Shown one piece after another: positions 38,118 through 51,273 of a stretch of DNA of 64,000 nucleotides. Under the pieces are notes generated by a model. It saw nothing but the letters and a program-made list of their open reading frames with translations. It did no database searches and was not told the origin of the DNA. Source of the DNA: Mesaphorura yosii (Eukaryota > Arthropoda > Collembola > Poduromorpha > Tullbergiidae). Position 1 is the stretch's first letter. Each line of letters opens with the position of its first letter. The position numbers and the translations under genes were made by a program. The stretch spans positions 83,807-147,806 of the forward strand of contig WIXG01000200.1 of the NCBI GenBank assembly GCA_009869945.1. Reading direction: 5' to 3'.

Positions 38118-41100
38118 CTGAAAGTTATTAGAAAACGAAATTAATCTTCCGCTGATAATTGGCTAAAGTGAATGGACGGACATCACGCGAGAGACAAATC
38201 AATGCGCCGGTTCAGCTCAAGACGAGTACTGGCGTATCCTTCAACCTAATCGCATTTCGCAATTTGCACTATCTTTTCTAGCGTACACCTTATTTGGGCT
38301 TCTCAACTTGTCAAATGGGGATTTAAATAAATGCCATTTATCATTCATTTCTCAATATTATTCATAGACGGCAATGGCAACAACTGCAACTGCAAATGTG
38401 CTGAGTTCTTAATAGAGAAATCCAAAATTCGTGAATGGAACAATACAACATTATTGTGGTACAATGGGAGAAATTCACTTGTAATACCGCAACATCCTTT
38501 CGTTGAAGTTGTTCCTTAACCACCTCAACTCGTCACAAGAAGCAAAACATAAGACAGGAACTGAAGAAAAACTGCAATTTAGTCAGCAAATTCGGCTTCA
38601 TAAAAACGAAAGGGAGTGTGATACTGTCAACGCTGTCAATGATTCTTCTTAATTGAAAATATTGACAATAGCCATTGCCCCTCTTAATTGAAAATGTCAT
38701 GAAGAAGTGTACGAGCAAGAAACTGTGTGAGGGACCGCCATTATTTTCTGAAAACCACAATGCGACTTGGCTTTTTCTAGTTTATCGTTCTCCTCTGCCT
38801 TCATGCTGCCTTGTATGGCTTAGTGCGCTGACTCAGCATGTGTGGTAGCCTGGTCATTTAATTAATCTTCGTGTGTAGCTTGCCTTGTCCGGTGACAAAC
38901 TGCGTAGGCGCAACACAAAGTTGCTGCAGCTGTAACTCATTCAAAAGACATCCGCTCATAGAAATTCCTGTCAAACATTGACTTCTCTCTCTTCGCCGAA
39001 CGTCGAGTCGAGTCTTACAATGTAACTTTAATAATGGTTAGACGTTGATGCATAATTTGTGTGTAATTACTGTACAAATTATTAAGCCTGGCAAAGCGAT
39101 GAGTGCTTGGAACAACACATTTCAATCAGGTACACATCGACATGGGCATGGCCGCGAACTGCGAAGTGCGAAAGTACACATCCTGCAGATCGATGATAAA
39201 CATGATCAAATTTAACACTCGCATGCTCAAGCTATAGTGCCTAACTGAAACTGCGCTTCAAAAGTCACAGTCAAGGTCAGATTGTGAATAATATTAATGA
39301 ACTCTTTCTCACTAATTCTGATCTCTCCCAACATGGTTGACGGACACAGAACTCTCAAGCTCACGCCTTGTCTTCATCTTTTCTGTTCAGTGTTTGTCTT
39401 TAGGGATGCATAGAGCCATAGCGAACGCATCACAGTTACAGTATTTCCGCTGTACAATGTCACGTTGATGTAATCCTCTGCTGGCATTGCCACATTGCTA
39501 ATCAAGATGAGAAAAGGTGGCGAATGCGTTAAAATATTCGGTTCTGCAACTAAAATCTAAAATAACACCCCACTTGAGGAGAGGAGTGAACAACGGTCAC
39601 CTTAGCCTGTCCTCGTCGAGTTCATTAATTCGAGCTATCATCGCCATCTCATCAAGCTGAGATGCTTCCATCCATTTTTAATACACTGCACTCGATACTT
39701 TTGCGAGGTGCGATGTGGCATTAACCACTAACAATGCAACGTGTGGACATGCCTTGATGCGCGTTCTGCAGTTGTGGACTTTGATGATGCCGTTCTCATG
39801 CAATTTGTAGCGTTAACAGTTATTACGGAGTTCTCGCGCCAGAACTCAATGAAGTCGTAATTAAATTCGCCAGTACTATTTCAGAATCCACAACTTGGCA
39901 AGCTTTGGCTTAAATTCTTCGGATTCTGTTCGCGATCTTCAAAGGTTAATGAATTCAGCAACCATGGCTCTTAATGAGGATAGGCTTACAAGATGAGCAA
40001 GTGATGAATCAGATAGGTTTTCATTGTGCAAGTAGTTACTTCACGCCTAACCGTATATTATTACGAGCGCGTGGTCGACATAGTAAAGAGTCCGGTTTCA
40101 TTAGCAAAGCGTGAAGGGCACAGAGCCACATATCAAATTGACTTGAAAAATCGCCAGCCCTTCCTCCTCGTCCTCAACACCTGCTCAAATTTCTACACAA
40201 ATCCGCAATCCGTATGGGAGTTCGCATTTCAGCTTCAGATTTCCTTTAACGTCATGAATTTTCGTTATGGCATTCATATCCATGGAATCTTACTTGACAT
40301 TCTGCCAGAGTGGATTTATTTACTGAAGTTTATTCAGAGGCAAACGACTATAATGCAAATAAACAATATTTAATAGCATTAATCCTGCATGAATTATTCA
40401 AAAGCACTGGCTAGCGCCTGGGCTACGGCAGATGTTTGTTATCACACGTAGTGTGCAAATACTGCATAAATGTAGTACCATGTAAAAATTTGCAGTGAAC
40501 CGATCTCCGAATGCCACATGGCTCATTTCCTCTCGACGACGTTTGCAAAAACGTTGTTTGCGAATTCCTGCACATATCGAGACAACATTTGAGACTCGAA
40601 ATGTTCCCCTCGAATCAATTTGTTGTTTCAAAAACAAAGAATTGGAGCAACCGTTAACAATGGCTTCCTTTGCTCTGTTACATGATGCGTGCACATTTGG
40701 CACATAGTTTACGACGGAATGGGCACATTTAACACGTATGCGATTTGATAAACATGATTTAATTTCAATAATTTGAATCCGTGCGCATGTTTCATTTTTC
40801 ATAATTACAGGGCACACATACTGCGAACCGTGCACGTAAAAGTATGTCCGACCATTTATAGAGATCCTGATCTGAATTTTTTAAATCTCGAACCTAAGAC
40901 ACGATACAATACGCCGCATTCGATGACAAAGGCGAAAGGCAATAAATCGTGTCAGATCTGCGTTCTTGTCTGCCTTAGAAATGCACATCCCTGCCTCCAA
41001 GACAATTTATTAGTATGCGCATGAGTTGCTAATAATTCAACAGATCAAGACGAAGTTTGCATTGTTTATGATTGAAGCGAGACACCACTGTAGTGTACAG

Positions 41101-44100
41101 AAATGATTGCTATCCGTTGTAGTTGTTCGGGATTGGAGTTCCAACTGCGCAACTTGTAACCTTTCATATCAGTCATTCCCCACAAATTTATATCACAATT
41201 ACGGCAATAATACAGTAATGTATTATAATCCTTCTATCAGTTTCACGTACCGTCATCACAACAGTCATGCCCGGATTTTGATGCAATCTTTCTTATCTGC
41301 TCAAAAATGAAGCAAAGCCTCAACCCAGTAAACGTTTATTCTCGAAATCGACGAAAAATGTTTTCCTGTTTTCTGCGCTTGATATTTTTATTTGAGTCGT
41401 AATTAGAAATTGATGATGCACATTCGACGATCGATGAATCAATGATTCAGATCTACTTTGCGACGACGTAAAAGGAGAGCAATGAGTTAATGCATGGGTG
41501 GAATTGAGTTAATTCAGTTAGGCTGTGCTTAATGACTCATAGCAACAAAGAGGGTTGTCCAAAGAATGATCTCATTTGTGAAGTCAAAATGAGTGAATTC
41601 ATGTTAGACGCAGCCTTCGGGGAATGAAGAGTTTAATGTGTCAGTGATCTCTAGTCCCCTTGAGAAGTAAATGACTCACGCCGAACACAAGGCAAATGGT
41701 GACACACCAACAGGAAAGACAACTTTGGGGTAAACTTTGAGTTGTGACTACAGAACGAAGATATTGCATAAGAAAAGAATGACCCACACGACGTGCCCGA
41801 GGCATTCCAAGTCCTACGCTTCCTCACTTAGCCATAATTCAATTAAAATTTTACAAGTTAGCAAGTAAAACGGAGAGCTGGATGACTTGACTTCATCACA
41901 AAGACTTTTACAGCGAGGTGAGATTGTATTCAACGGTTTTGTGCGATGCAGTTAACTTGTGACAATCGAGTGTTAAGTCGTGTTGGGCGCGCATTCCAAA
42001 TTTCTGACGCGTTTCTTTTAATAACATTTTCCCTGAGATCACATATGACATTAAAATGATTTAAAAGCGCTCTCCTGTACATCCCGCAATGCACATTCAG
42101 CGTGTTGCATGGCAACGATGTGTCGATGAAGCGTCGTCGTCGAACGCTTGTTCGCAGCGGTACGACTTATTAATATTCATGCTTATAATTTGCTATATTG
42201 TTGTATATAAATTAAATTTTAGTTTTACATCATCGTGAGCTGCACTGTTCCCATGTAGCTAAACACGTTGATGATATCATGTTGTATCAAAACTATAGGA
42301 TTCTCATTTCCATGTACTCTACGCAAATACATGACCGAGATCACGTTATGACTAACGCCACAGTCAGGCTTCGAGGTTTACAAACATCGCAATTATTTTT
42401 TCTGACCCTGCAATAACCTGAGTACGTGCACGAGTATTTTGAAAGTTAATGAATACACGACGGCGACGGAGTGAGTGCGAGATGAAGAATTCGGCATTAA
42501 ATCATTATGCAGATGTTACGAGATGTTGCAGTATTCAAAACCAATTAACCGCAAACTCCTAAATTTTCCAGGTGGCTCGAGCTCGGCATGAGCATATTTG
42601 CTTGAAAATGTGCCACGCAATTTTAGTTTTGAACTGACGCAAACTGCGCGTTAAACTGAGAATAAAATGACAATGCCCAGAAGAGTATTGTTGATTAATA
42701 GATGAATTTTCTTTGAGTTCACCTTCGAATGCGACTTACAAAGTTAAACGATTAGGAGATTAGTTAGGTGCATCCTCGCATCGAGGTTGCTAAATAGTTC
42801 ATGTCAATAGTAATCGCATTACGATGAAATCATGCCACATGCAAATGCTCGTGTGATAGTTGTACGCAGATTTCGGAAATCACGTGTGGAGTTCTTACAC
42901 CGAGTATCAAACACAGTGCTTAAAATGCAATGCAGATGAAATGCCGAGGAAAAGCTAGCGTGGTGCATGGATTTACTCATATTTAGTTAACGAAAACGGA
43001 AAATGGCCCACCAATAAGGAATATATTTCTGTGACAGAACATGTGCAATCCTTTGTTGCTCATGGCACCATCAGAGCGATTGAATTTCTTAGTAAATGGC
43101 CATCCTCATTTGTGCATTATGCATAAGTAAGAAGAGAAAAAAGAAATCGTGCTGTCATTATTCGCAGGAACTGAGCCTATACAATTTCTTCATGATAAAC
43201 GGCAGGTCAAGAAGAAAGATTATAATTTTATATTGGTACTCAGTTTTACATAAATGAATTCCATTATTTAAACAAACAAACATTAAATATGCCTTATTAG
43301 GCTTGTCTGTAAATCAAAAACTTGAAGTAAAGTATTGTTCTGAAAAACGGAAGAAATAAAAATAAACAAGAGTCGATCTGGGTAGATTGCTACGTTTATA
43401 GAAAGAAATGGACATCACAGATGTCTTGTGCAATTTCATATTTCAAGACATAAAGTAGTTTCATATTGACTATCCTTCATTCTCAATCGGATAATAAAAT
43501 TAGGATTCATGAATCGGCACATAGTAGCTAGGTACAAAATTAGTCACAAGACGGCTATGAGTGAAGCCCCAATATTTATATAAAGTGTGAGCTTTGGGCT
43601 GACGACTCCTTTCCTTTCTCCATAAAATATCGAGACTTCAAAATGCGTTATTTTTACAATTGTGACTGCACTTCACATCATTCCGCTGCCCCTTCCCTTG
43701 ACATAGAAATTACGAATGGCTAATGTAAATAATTCTCACATTCTATTATTTTAATCCTCCCATGAGTCTACCGAGTCTACCCTTCAGTGCTGGACAGAAT
43801 CTGTGTGCACAGATTGGAGGGCCACATGAGTTGCGAAGAAAAGTAATGACGGGAGGCGAGCCGGGGCTCCCAAAGTCAAAGATGATTAAAATGAAGAGTA
43901 GTGGAGATTCGAGCACTCGGTCTTTTACTCGTCACCAAATAAAGCAAATAGCGTTTTTCATGAACTACGAGATCATGACTTGATCAGAAGAGCATTTTGT
44001 ATATATTTGTAGGCTCATTTTATTTCGAGTTACGACTTCCACCACATGAAAGCTTGGCCATCGTTCACGTCTATAGTGCAGAGAGAAGAGGAAAAAGATT

Positions 44101-47100
44101 ACAGAGTGTTCACTGCTTGTACAGGGTTGATTTTAGGGTGTGTCGTGGCTTGAGTTTTTATTTCCTCCAAAATAATGGTTCTCGACAGCTCACATGGAAT
44201 TCTGCATGCCAGCCGGTTAGTTGAGGGAAGGGAGAGCGCGCATGGTATCATCGCATGGTGCTGGTGGTGTTTAGATTTCATGGTTCTCGGATTATTTTGA
44301 CGTATTCACGTATTGGATTCAACCACAATTATTACTTGTTACTTGTCTTGCTCAAAATTCATGAGCATTCAAGCTACAGCCTCAACTGCGTCTCAGGACC
44401 TTTGCACCGTAGCACCATTGGAAAAGAATCTCTGTCCAAAGCTATTTCACTGCCCCGATTCAGTCCAGTTTTCAGAGCTCGTGTAACATGTTCTCAAAAA
44501 TGACTCCTGCAAGTTTCCATTTACGAACTCTAATCTCTTAGTCGCTGCGACCTGGCTGTGATGATACGACGTACCTTCTTATTTTGGTATTTTGAATCAT
44601 TCATCATTGGAGATTACGGTTTAAAATGCGAGTTTTGATGAAAGACCAGGCTACGTAGTGGCTGGGCTTTCTTGCAGCAATAAATCATGCAAGCACTGAA
44701 GCACTACTTTCTATTCTACTGTGTTACTTAACTGAAGTAACCCCTTTTTAATTACGAACGCGACACTCGGCTTGAAGGCGAACAGCGACGCGTCCGTCTG
44801 TCATTCAAACCCAAAATTAAGTGAATTTGGCACTTACCTCGAAATGAGATAAAGATACAGATGGACTTCTTACAGTGCAAATAATTGCAAATCGAGTTGA
44901 TTCGTTGTAATTTGATTACGACTTCGAAGCAATGAAGTGAATTCAGTATTCGAGAGAGAAGACCGCTCTTTTGGATTCAACCTTTCGAGAACAAAACAAA
45001 CTGGCAACTGAGTACAACTTTTGACAGATCGGCTAGGGCTTAAGCTGCATTACATGATGATACCACAGCATAAAGGAAAGAGTAGGTTGGGGTGGAATGG
45101 TGGAAAGATTACGAACCCAGCTTCGAAACTCCAATGCGATGCGCTGAGCAGTACATAACTCGCAGTCGCAGTCAATGGTACAGAAATGACGATCAGGGGT
45201 GTATTTTTACTAGCAGTAATGCCAAGCCATTACTATCGTTGCTCTACGTCCGAATCCCATGCATACATTACGTGCTGATTCAGAGCAGCGCATCTGTGAC
45301 AAGTATGAAACTTGCAAAACTGTCAAATTAGTCATAAATCCATGCGTCTGTTTTTTTTTGCTCTATTTTTGAGTCAACAATATTTGCGCAGGTCGTTTGA
45401 ATTTTCATCCAGAATCTTTCTTTCATCCATCGCGTTCGCAACCCCATCCCACTGCCCTCATCCCAGACAAGGCAAAAATATCCGAAATGGCTTACCGAGT
45501 CCGGTATTTGACTTTGCATGCAGGATGGTTTTAAGCAAAACAGATCAGCCTCACAGTCTTATGCAAAAATGCATAACAATCGCGTTGTGTTGGTCAGATG
45601 TTAAGATAAGACCGATGTTATAGAGTTTTAAAATTTAAAACCGCAGCGGCCGCAACAGACCCGTTACCCTGCCAGATGGTCTTGCAATGATGTGGATACC
45701 GGCACGAACTTTTATGGCGAGGCGCTACAAAACAAAAGAATTTCAGGAAGATTAAATCTGCAAAGCAATTAAGTACGCATTTCTGAATATCCTCAATCCT
45801 CAATACAAATGCAAATGATCTAAAAAGAAAGCGCCGTGGTAAGATGATTCATGAGAAACAACGACTCTTGATTCATAGTTTGTCCATTGACTGATGGTTG
45901 ACAACGGCAATTTTCGAACTCTGATGCACCATAATTCCAATATGAAAATATTTGCTCGAGAATGTGCAGCCAGCCAACGTGAAGGTTAAATAATGAAGTT
46001 TATAATGCAAAGTAACGGAACTGAAAAAATTGAATCAGGGCATGAAGCGACTGCGGTCGTCAGTAGTCCGTGTAATGCCAAAAAGTATTTTACGACGCGG
46101 CACACTCACTTTACCTTACCGTTTTATTTCACCAGCTCTAAATTAATGACGAAATAAAAGCTCGAAATAAAGAAAAATGGTCAACGATCAGAATGTCTAT
46201 AACAGACTCACAATTAAGCTCGGGTCTCACAATAGACAAATTGCTTATGAGGAATCCTTTTTAAATTTTAATGTAAGCAAGAGGTTTCAGGATCGAATTC
46301 CAGAAGAACAATTAAGGATCGACTAGCGTCCAACTATAAGAATTCAAGTGGGCATTATGTACTTCATGTTGCCATGTTTGGAACAATACGATGCAAAAAT
46401 TGGCGAGTATTTTGCATTATTGTAGAAACGGATTGCTTGGTCTCAACAGTTCGAACTGCATCGTATTGCCATCTCACGACTAAGAAGGGAAAATTCTCTA
46501 CAAACAAAGCGAAATTGAGCTGATTTCTGATGCAGGCATAGTTCGCGAGATGTTGTAATGCTACGGCGTAAAATACTTGATACTTGTTATACATTACGGC
46601 GAATGGTTTGCGAATTATATTGCCGATTATACCATTCTGCTTTTGCTTCTGCTAAGCGTAATCGCATGCAAATAATCAGAATGAATCCTACACATTAATA
46701 CAGCTTGAAAACGTGGTCACATTTTAGTTAACCTTCCGCACTCGCACGAATGTCTCGTTGTAGGATGCACTGACTGACAGGATTCAAAGCCAAAACCAGA
46801 TTTATGAAGGAGCATGTTATGTTGTTGGGGATGAATCTCTCGCCAACTATCAATGAAGCTCGCGAACGTGGTTAGTTCCGTGTTGCAGCGCATTGTAAGG
46901 AGTTTTCTGCCTGTTCCTTTGCATGCATTTATTAAACTCTAATGGGTGCTGTTGGAATGACGTCAATAAAAGCAAGATACAGAGCCCCAAGTCACTCCCT
47001 GGAGACCATGCATTCATCTCCCGATTTTGTAATTAACATCCCACATATGTGCACTCGACACACCATTTCTGAACAGCAGTTATTCAATGCTCGTTCGTCC

Positions 47101-50100
47101 GAAAAATTAATTTGTATGTGCTGATTCGCTGAACATCTGCAAGTTAAAATTTATGCGGGAATGCATTATTTTAGTGGCTCATGCACATGACAATTGTGTT
47201 GCCACATGCAATCATAAAAGGTACCACATTCTACTGTTCTAAAGTGTAATCACATGAATTCAGTTTGAAATCGAAGGATGACAAAATTTTGACCTGTATG
47301 AGCCACTGGAAACGACTGTAGAGTTCCGTGCGGTCACATCCCAGGCCCGTTCAAGCGGCGTAAGTAAAGGTGGTGTTAGGATTCGACTCGCAACAATAAG
47401 TGATCAACATTGTATTTATTAGAGTTCAAGTAGTTGAACCAAACGAATGGCTTGATATCGAAGTATGAGCATGAGGACATACTTGGACGGACCAGTTCGG
47501 CGACGGAATGTAGGCTTGATTGAGTACGAATCTACTACAGCAAGAAGGGATAGCGGTTGTCCTATTTTTGCAAGGATTCTCTTCTCTTCACGAGATTTCC
47601 CCTTTTGGCCTACTCCACTAGTCAAGTCAAGTCGCACCATAACACAGAGTCTTACTTTAACTTTGTAGTTCAGTCAGTCAACAGAACTCAGCACAGACTC
47701 AAATCCTACTTCATACTTCACATTCACACAGATGCATACCGTAGCTTAGCATCATACCATAACAACATTGACGCAGTCTCAAGTGCTTGGCTGCTTTGCT
47801 AGGACACAACAAGTTGTCTCATCATTTCTCATCTCACTGCCATAAACCTTTAACCATAAAGCTAGTAAACTATAAACTTGCTAAACGAATAAAGTTAAGT
47901 AACACTAATAGGTGCTTAAAGAGAGCTCGATTCTCTCCCCGTTTAATTGGTTGCTTGCCCCAAAGGACTCTGTATCTTGACTTATCAATTGTATTCCTTC
48001 CCATCACGCTTTGTTCCCGTATCTGTCTCATCTTGTACGTGCCTGCCGCACGATAATAGCAACATCAGTCCCACCGAGGAACTGAAGTGGAGCTCATAAA
48101 GTATTGTTCACTAATCAATAAGAAAATAATATTTATAATCCCTTTCTTCATCCGCTGCGAATTTTCGTCTCATTCTTAACACACAAGACGCGTTCGCGTT
48201 CGCGTTCGCAAAGAGCTTAGTCTCAGTTGTAGTTTCTTGAGCTCAACACACGTTCTTAAATCGACCTGTTTCATTGAAGTCCTTCTTTCTGGCACTCCTA
48301 TTGCAGGATAAAGTTTCCAAGACAATCCCCTCCAATTTTCCCAGTTTTATTTCTCAAACACTTCCCGTATTCCGTGACCAACCATCTTTGTGAAATCTGT
48401 CGCTTTCCGGCTTCAATTCTTCATTTGCATTTCAAGTGCTTAGCCTTTACCTGTTCATTCTACAACTCAAGTCTTCAGCTATGAAGTTCTATTCCAAAAT
48501 TCTGGCTTTGTGGTGTCTCCCGAATAATTGAGTTTTGAATACGAAATTGCAAACCCACGCTTTCATCAAAGTTCACGCACAATCAGCCGAGCAGTGCCGC
48601 AAACGTCCTCGTCTGGTGAGGAATAATGCGAAACGCTAATTCACGTTAGTCTGTATTTATAAACACACTCACACACAATTGAGAGAGTTCAATACTCTTT
48701 TTATTATTTATATTAAGGTTACATAACACACGCAGCGTGGAGCTCTGAATTTGTCCTGCAAAAAATCCAGCTATAAAAAGAACTAGACATAGACACATGC
48801 TTCTTGTGCTTCACAGCGTAGCATAGCACTCTAGTTCACCAAGAGCCATCATTGCAATAACCAAGCAGATACCGTAAAATGTGCTTGTGCGTGTGATTAT
48901 GTGAATAATAAATTAGTGTCTCCGAATCAACCAAAACTGAGTCAGAAATATATAGCCAGTGCAATTTCGTCACAAGTTTGCACGGTTCCAAAAGCAGGCA
49001 GCCAGCACCGATTCAATTTAGTGCCTCAAATCGACTCATTGCTCCCGGATTCGAAATCATCGAGTTGAGATTTCCTGGAATTTGTGTGCAGGTACGTGGA
49101 GGGTGTAAGCAATCATTTAATTTGTAAATCAGGCTTAGATTCAAACAGCTGTAGTCATAAGCGTATAGGCCGTGATTTTTTAAAATGTTGACGTCTTGCT
49201 AGAGAAATGCGAAATGCCTGGTATTTTGGCGAGTGACAAATCCAGACGGTTACAGTCAGCAGCATAAAACACATGCAAACATTTGCGCCTGTGTGGTGAG
49301 GAGGATAAATTTCAAATTCTTCCTTCCAGATGCATTCTATAGCAACTGGGAGTTATTTACATGAAGGTTTAGATTGCCACAATTCCATGAATCAACAGGT
49401 CAACTTACCGATAAACCGTCTTCCTTAGAAGCTGCCTGATTATCTCAATGGCGGCACACTTTGGACTTATCAGCGTTATGTTTCTAAGGAAAAGGCAGTG
49501 GTAGGCCGACTTCAAGGGCGCAAAATAAGTAGAAACCATAGCGTTGGCCACAAATTACTCACGTTGGTTAGTGTACATGTGTATTTTGGAACTGCGAAAA
49601 TGTAAACAGAAGACGGTTTCCGTCGCTGTTCCCATTCTCATTGCGTGGCCCGAAATAGAGCACCTGAATCATGAGCAGGAGACAACAGACAGACACACAG
49701 CGGATTGTGTAAACTGGGAACGAAAGCGCGTGAATTTTATTAATTGAGCACAGCGGTCAGTCAGCCAGTACACACCCGAGAGAAATGGCTCTGAGTGTAT
49801 GATAACCTATTTCGAGGTTTAAATTGTTCCTAATTAGCAAAACCACGCTATTACAGGGTATTCACCTATAAACACGTGCAGTGCGTTTTCGCAGTACCAC
49901 GATTGTCCATTGCAATCACAATTATCGATTTTAAATATCAAAGTGGAACTCCAGACTATAGCGTCATTCATTTTTATGATGCATCTGATTAGGAGCTACT
50001 TCGGTGGATCAACGCCGAATCAGGTAATGCAATGGCGAAGAAGCTTAATGCAAGGATTCAAGAAAAGGGAACAACGACATTTTACAAAGAAGGTGATAAG

Positions 50101-51273
50101 TCAAGAAAGGAAGTTTGTAAACTAAGTCATGCCAGTTCCCCAAAGGCAGGCAAGGCGGAGTCAGTAGGTTGATGAGATTCAACTTTTGAAGCAGGCATTG
50201 ATCTCATCTTTGTGGGGGATGACTTTTGGTCATGTCCATGTCATGGCTGGCTTGTTGATCTCTTAACCAAAAAAATGCCGACATGTCAATTTCAAATGGC
50301 ACCCAATATCTGTGTAACCCAAATCACGTCGCGTCGTGCCTTGCTCACGTACAAATAATCACTTTTTGCTAATTTTCTCATTGAGAGATTCTCCCACTTC
50401 AAAAATAAGTCAACAGACCTCTTGGCTGTCCAATTGGAGGTTAACCTTTTGCCTGCGCTGCACCTCTTTAATGGGCACGCAAAGCCAAGAAGGGATGTTT
50501 AAAAAGGAAATTTATATTATAGAACAAGTTGCAGTCCGAGTTAGCAAAGAAGAAGAGTTGCTTGTTGCGAACAGGATGAATCTCGTCCTCATCTCAAATT
50601 ATTATTCTTATTTGACTTTATTACGCTGCTCCACTTTTCTCGTCTCTTAAATCATGACATGTAGGTTAGTATTTTGTATTTATACTCCCAACACTGCATT
50701 GGTTACTTATGATTATTACGACAATAATGCTCTGTGCCCAGTAAAGATGGTATTTATCAATGTATCGAAGGAATGCGAGGAGTGAGTGAACCCTTTGCTC
50801 TGTCTCAAGTTACCTCATCTGGGCAGCAGCGCACAGCGGCACAGAGCTCAGCACAGGAATGAGGATGACACACATTGCGGGGCTACCTTGTTCTGCATGA
50901 AAACGTGTTCTTTATGGGCTGTTTTGCTCTACCAATTATGAGGAACATTGAAATGAGAGTATTAATTGATTCTACGTGTGGTTCCTTCTGCACGAGAGAT
51001 CTCATTATTAATACAGAAAAGACCTACGCTGATACTGAACTTTGAGGTCGTTGTTATTCAAATAGAAATGTTTATTGGTCACAATGAACTGATTTACAAA
51101 CACCAACTCGACATCTCACATCGGACGTATTTGAATTTTGTACAGATTGAATCCAATAACTGGCACCCATAACTGGCGCATGCTGCATAAAGTCTAAATG
51201 AATGTACAAGAAACACTTGAAGACATAAAACGCTTCTCAGAGTCTGGGCTTAGAACCACCACTGGCAAACAGG
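38118..51273. other. 13-kb gene-poor stretch between thymosin and the zinc-finger gene
   Basis: I found no exon with family resemblance. The stretch should contain the thymosin promoter and untranslated first exon. It may also hold 5' untranslated exons and control regions of the zinc-finger gene. The longer open frames (40026-40373, 40398-40835 on the minus strand, 43762-43983, 50336-50650) have no recognised domain. A short GTTCGC-type tandem occurs near 48190-48210. Confidence 0.45.

Noticed and set aside
40398..40835. 145-aa minus-strand open frame with several cysteines
   Set aside because: Cysteine spacing fits no finger family, and an overlapping opposite-strand frame and absent splice context suggest chance.
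47370..48250. Possible solo LTR beginning TGTTAGGATTCG with a pyrimidine-rich body
   Set aside because: I found no matching CA end, target duplication, primer site or second copy in the window.
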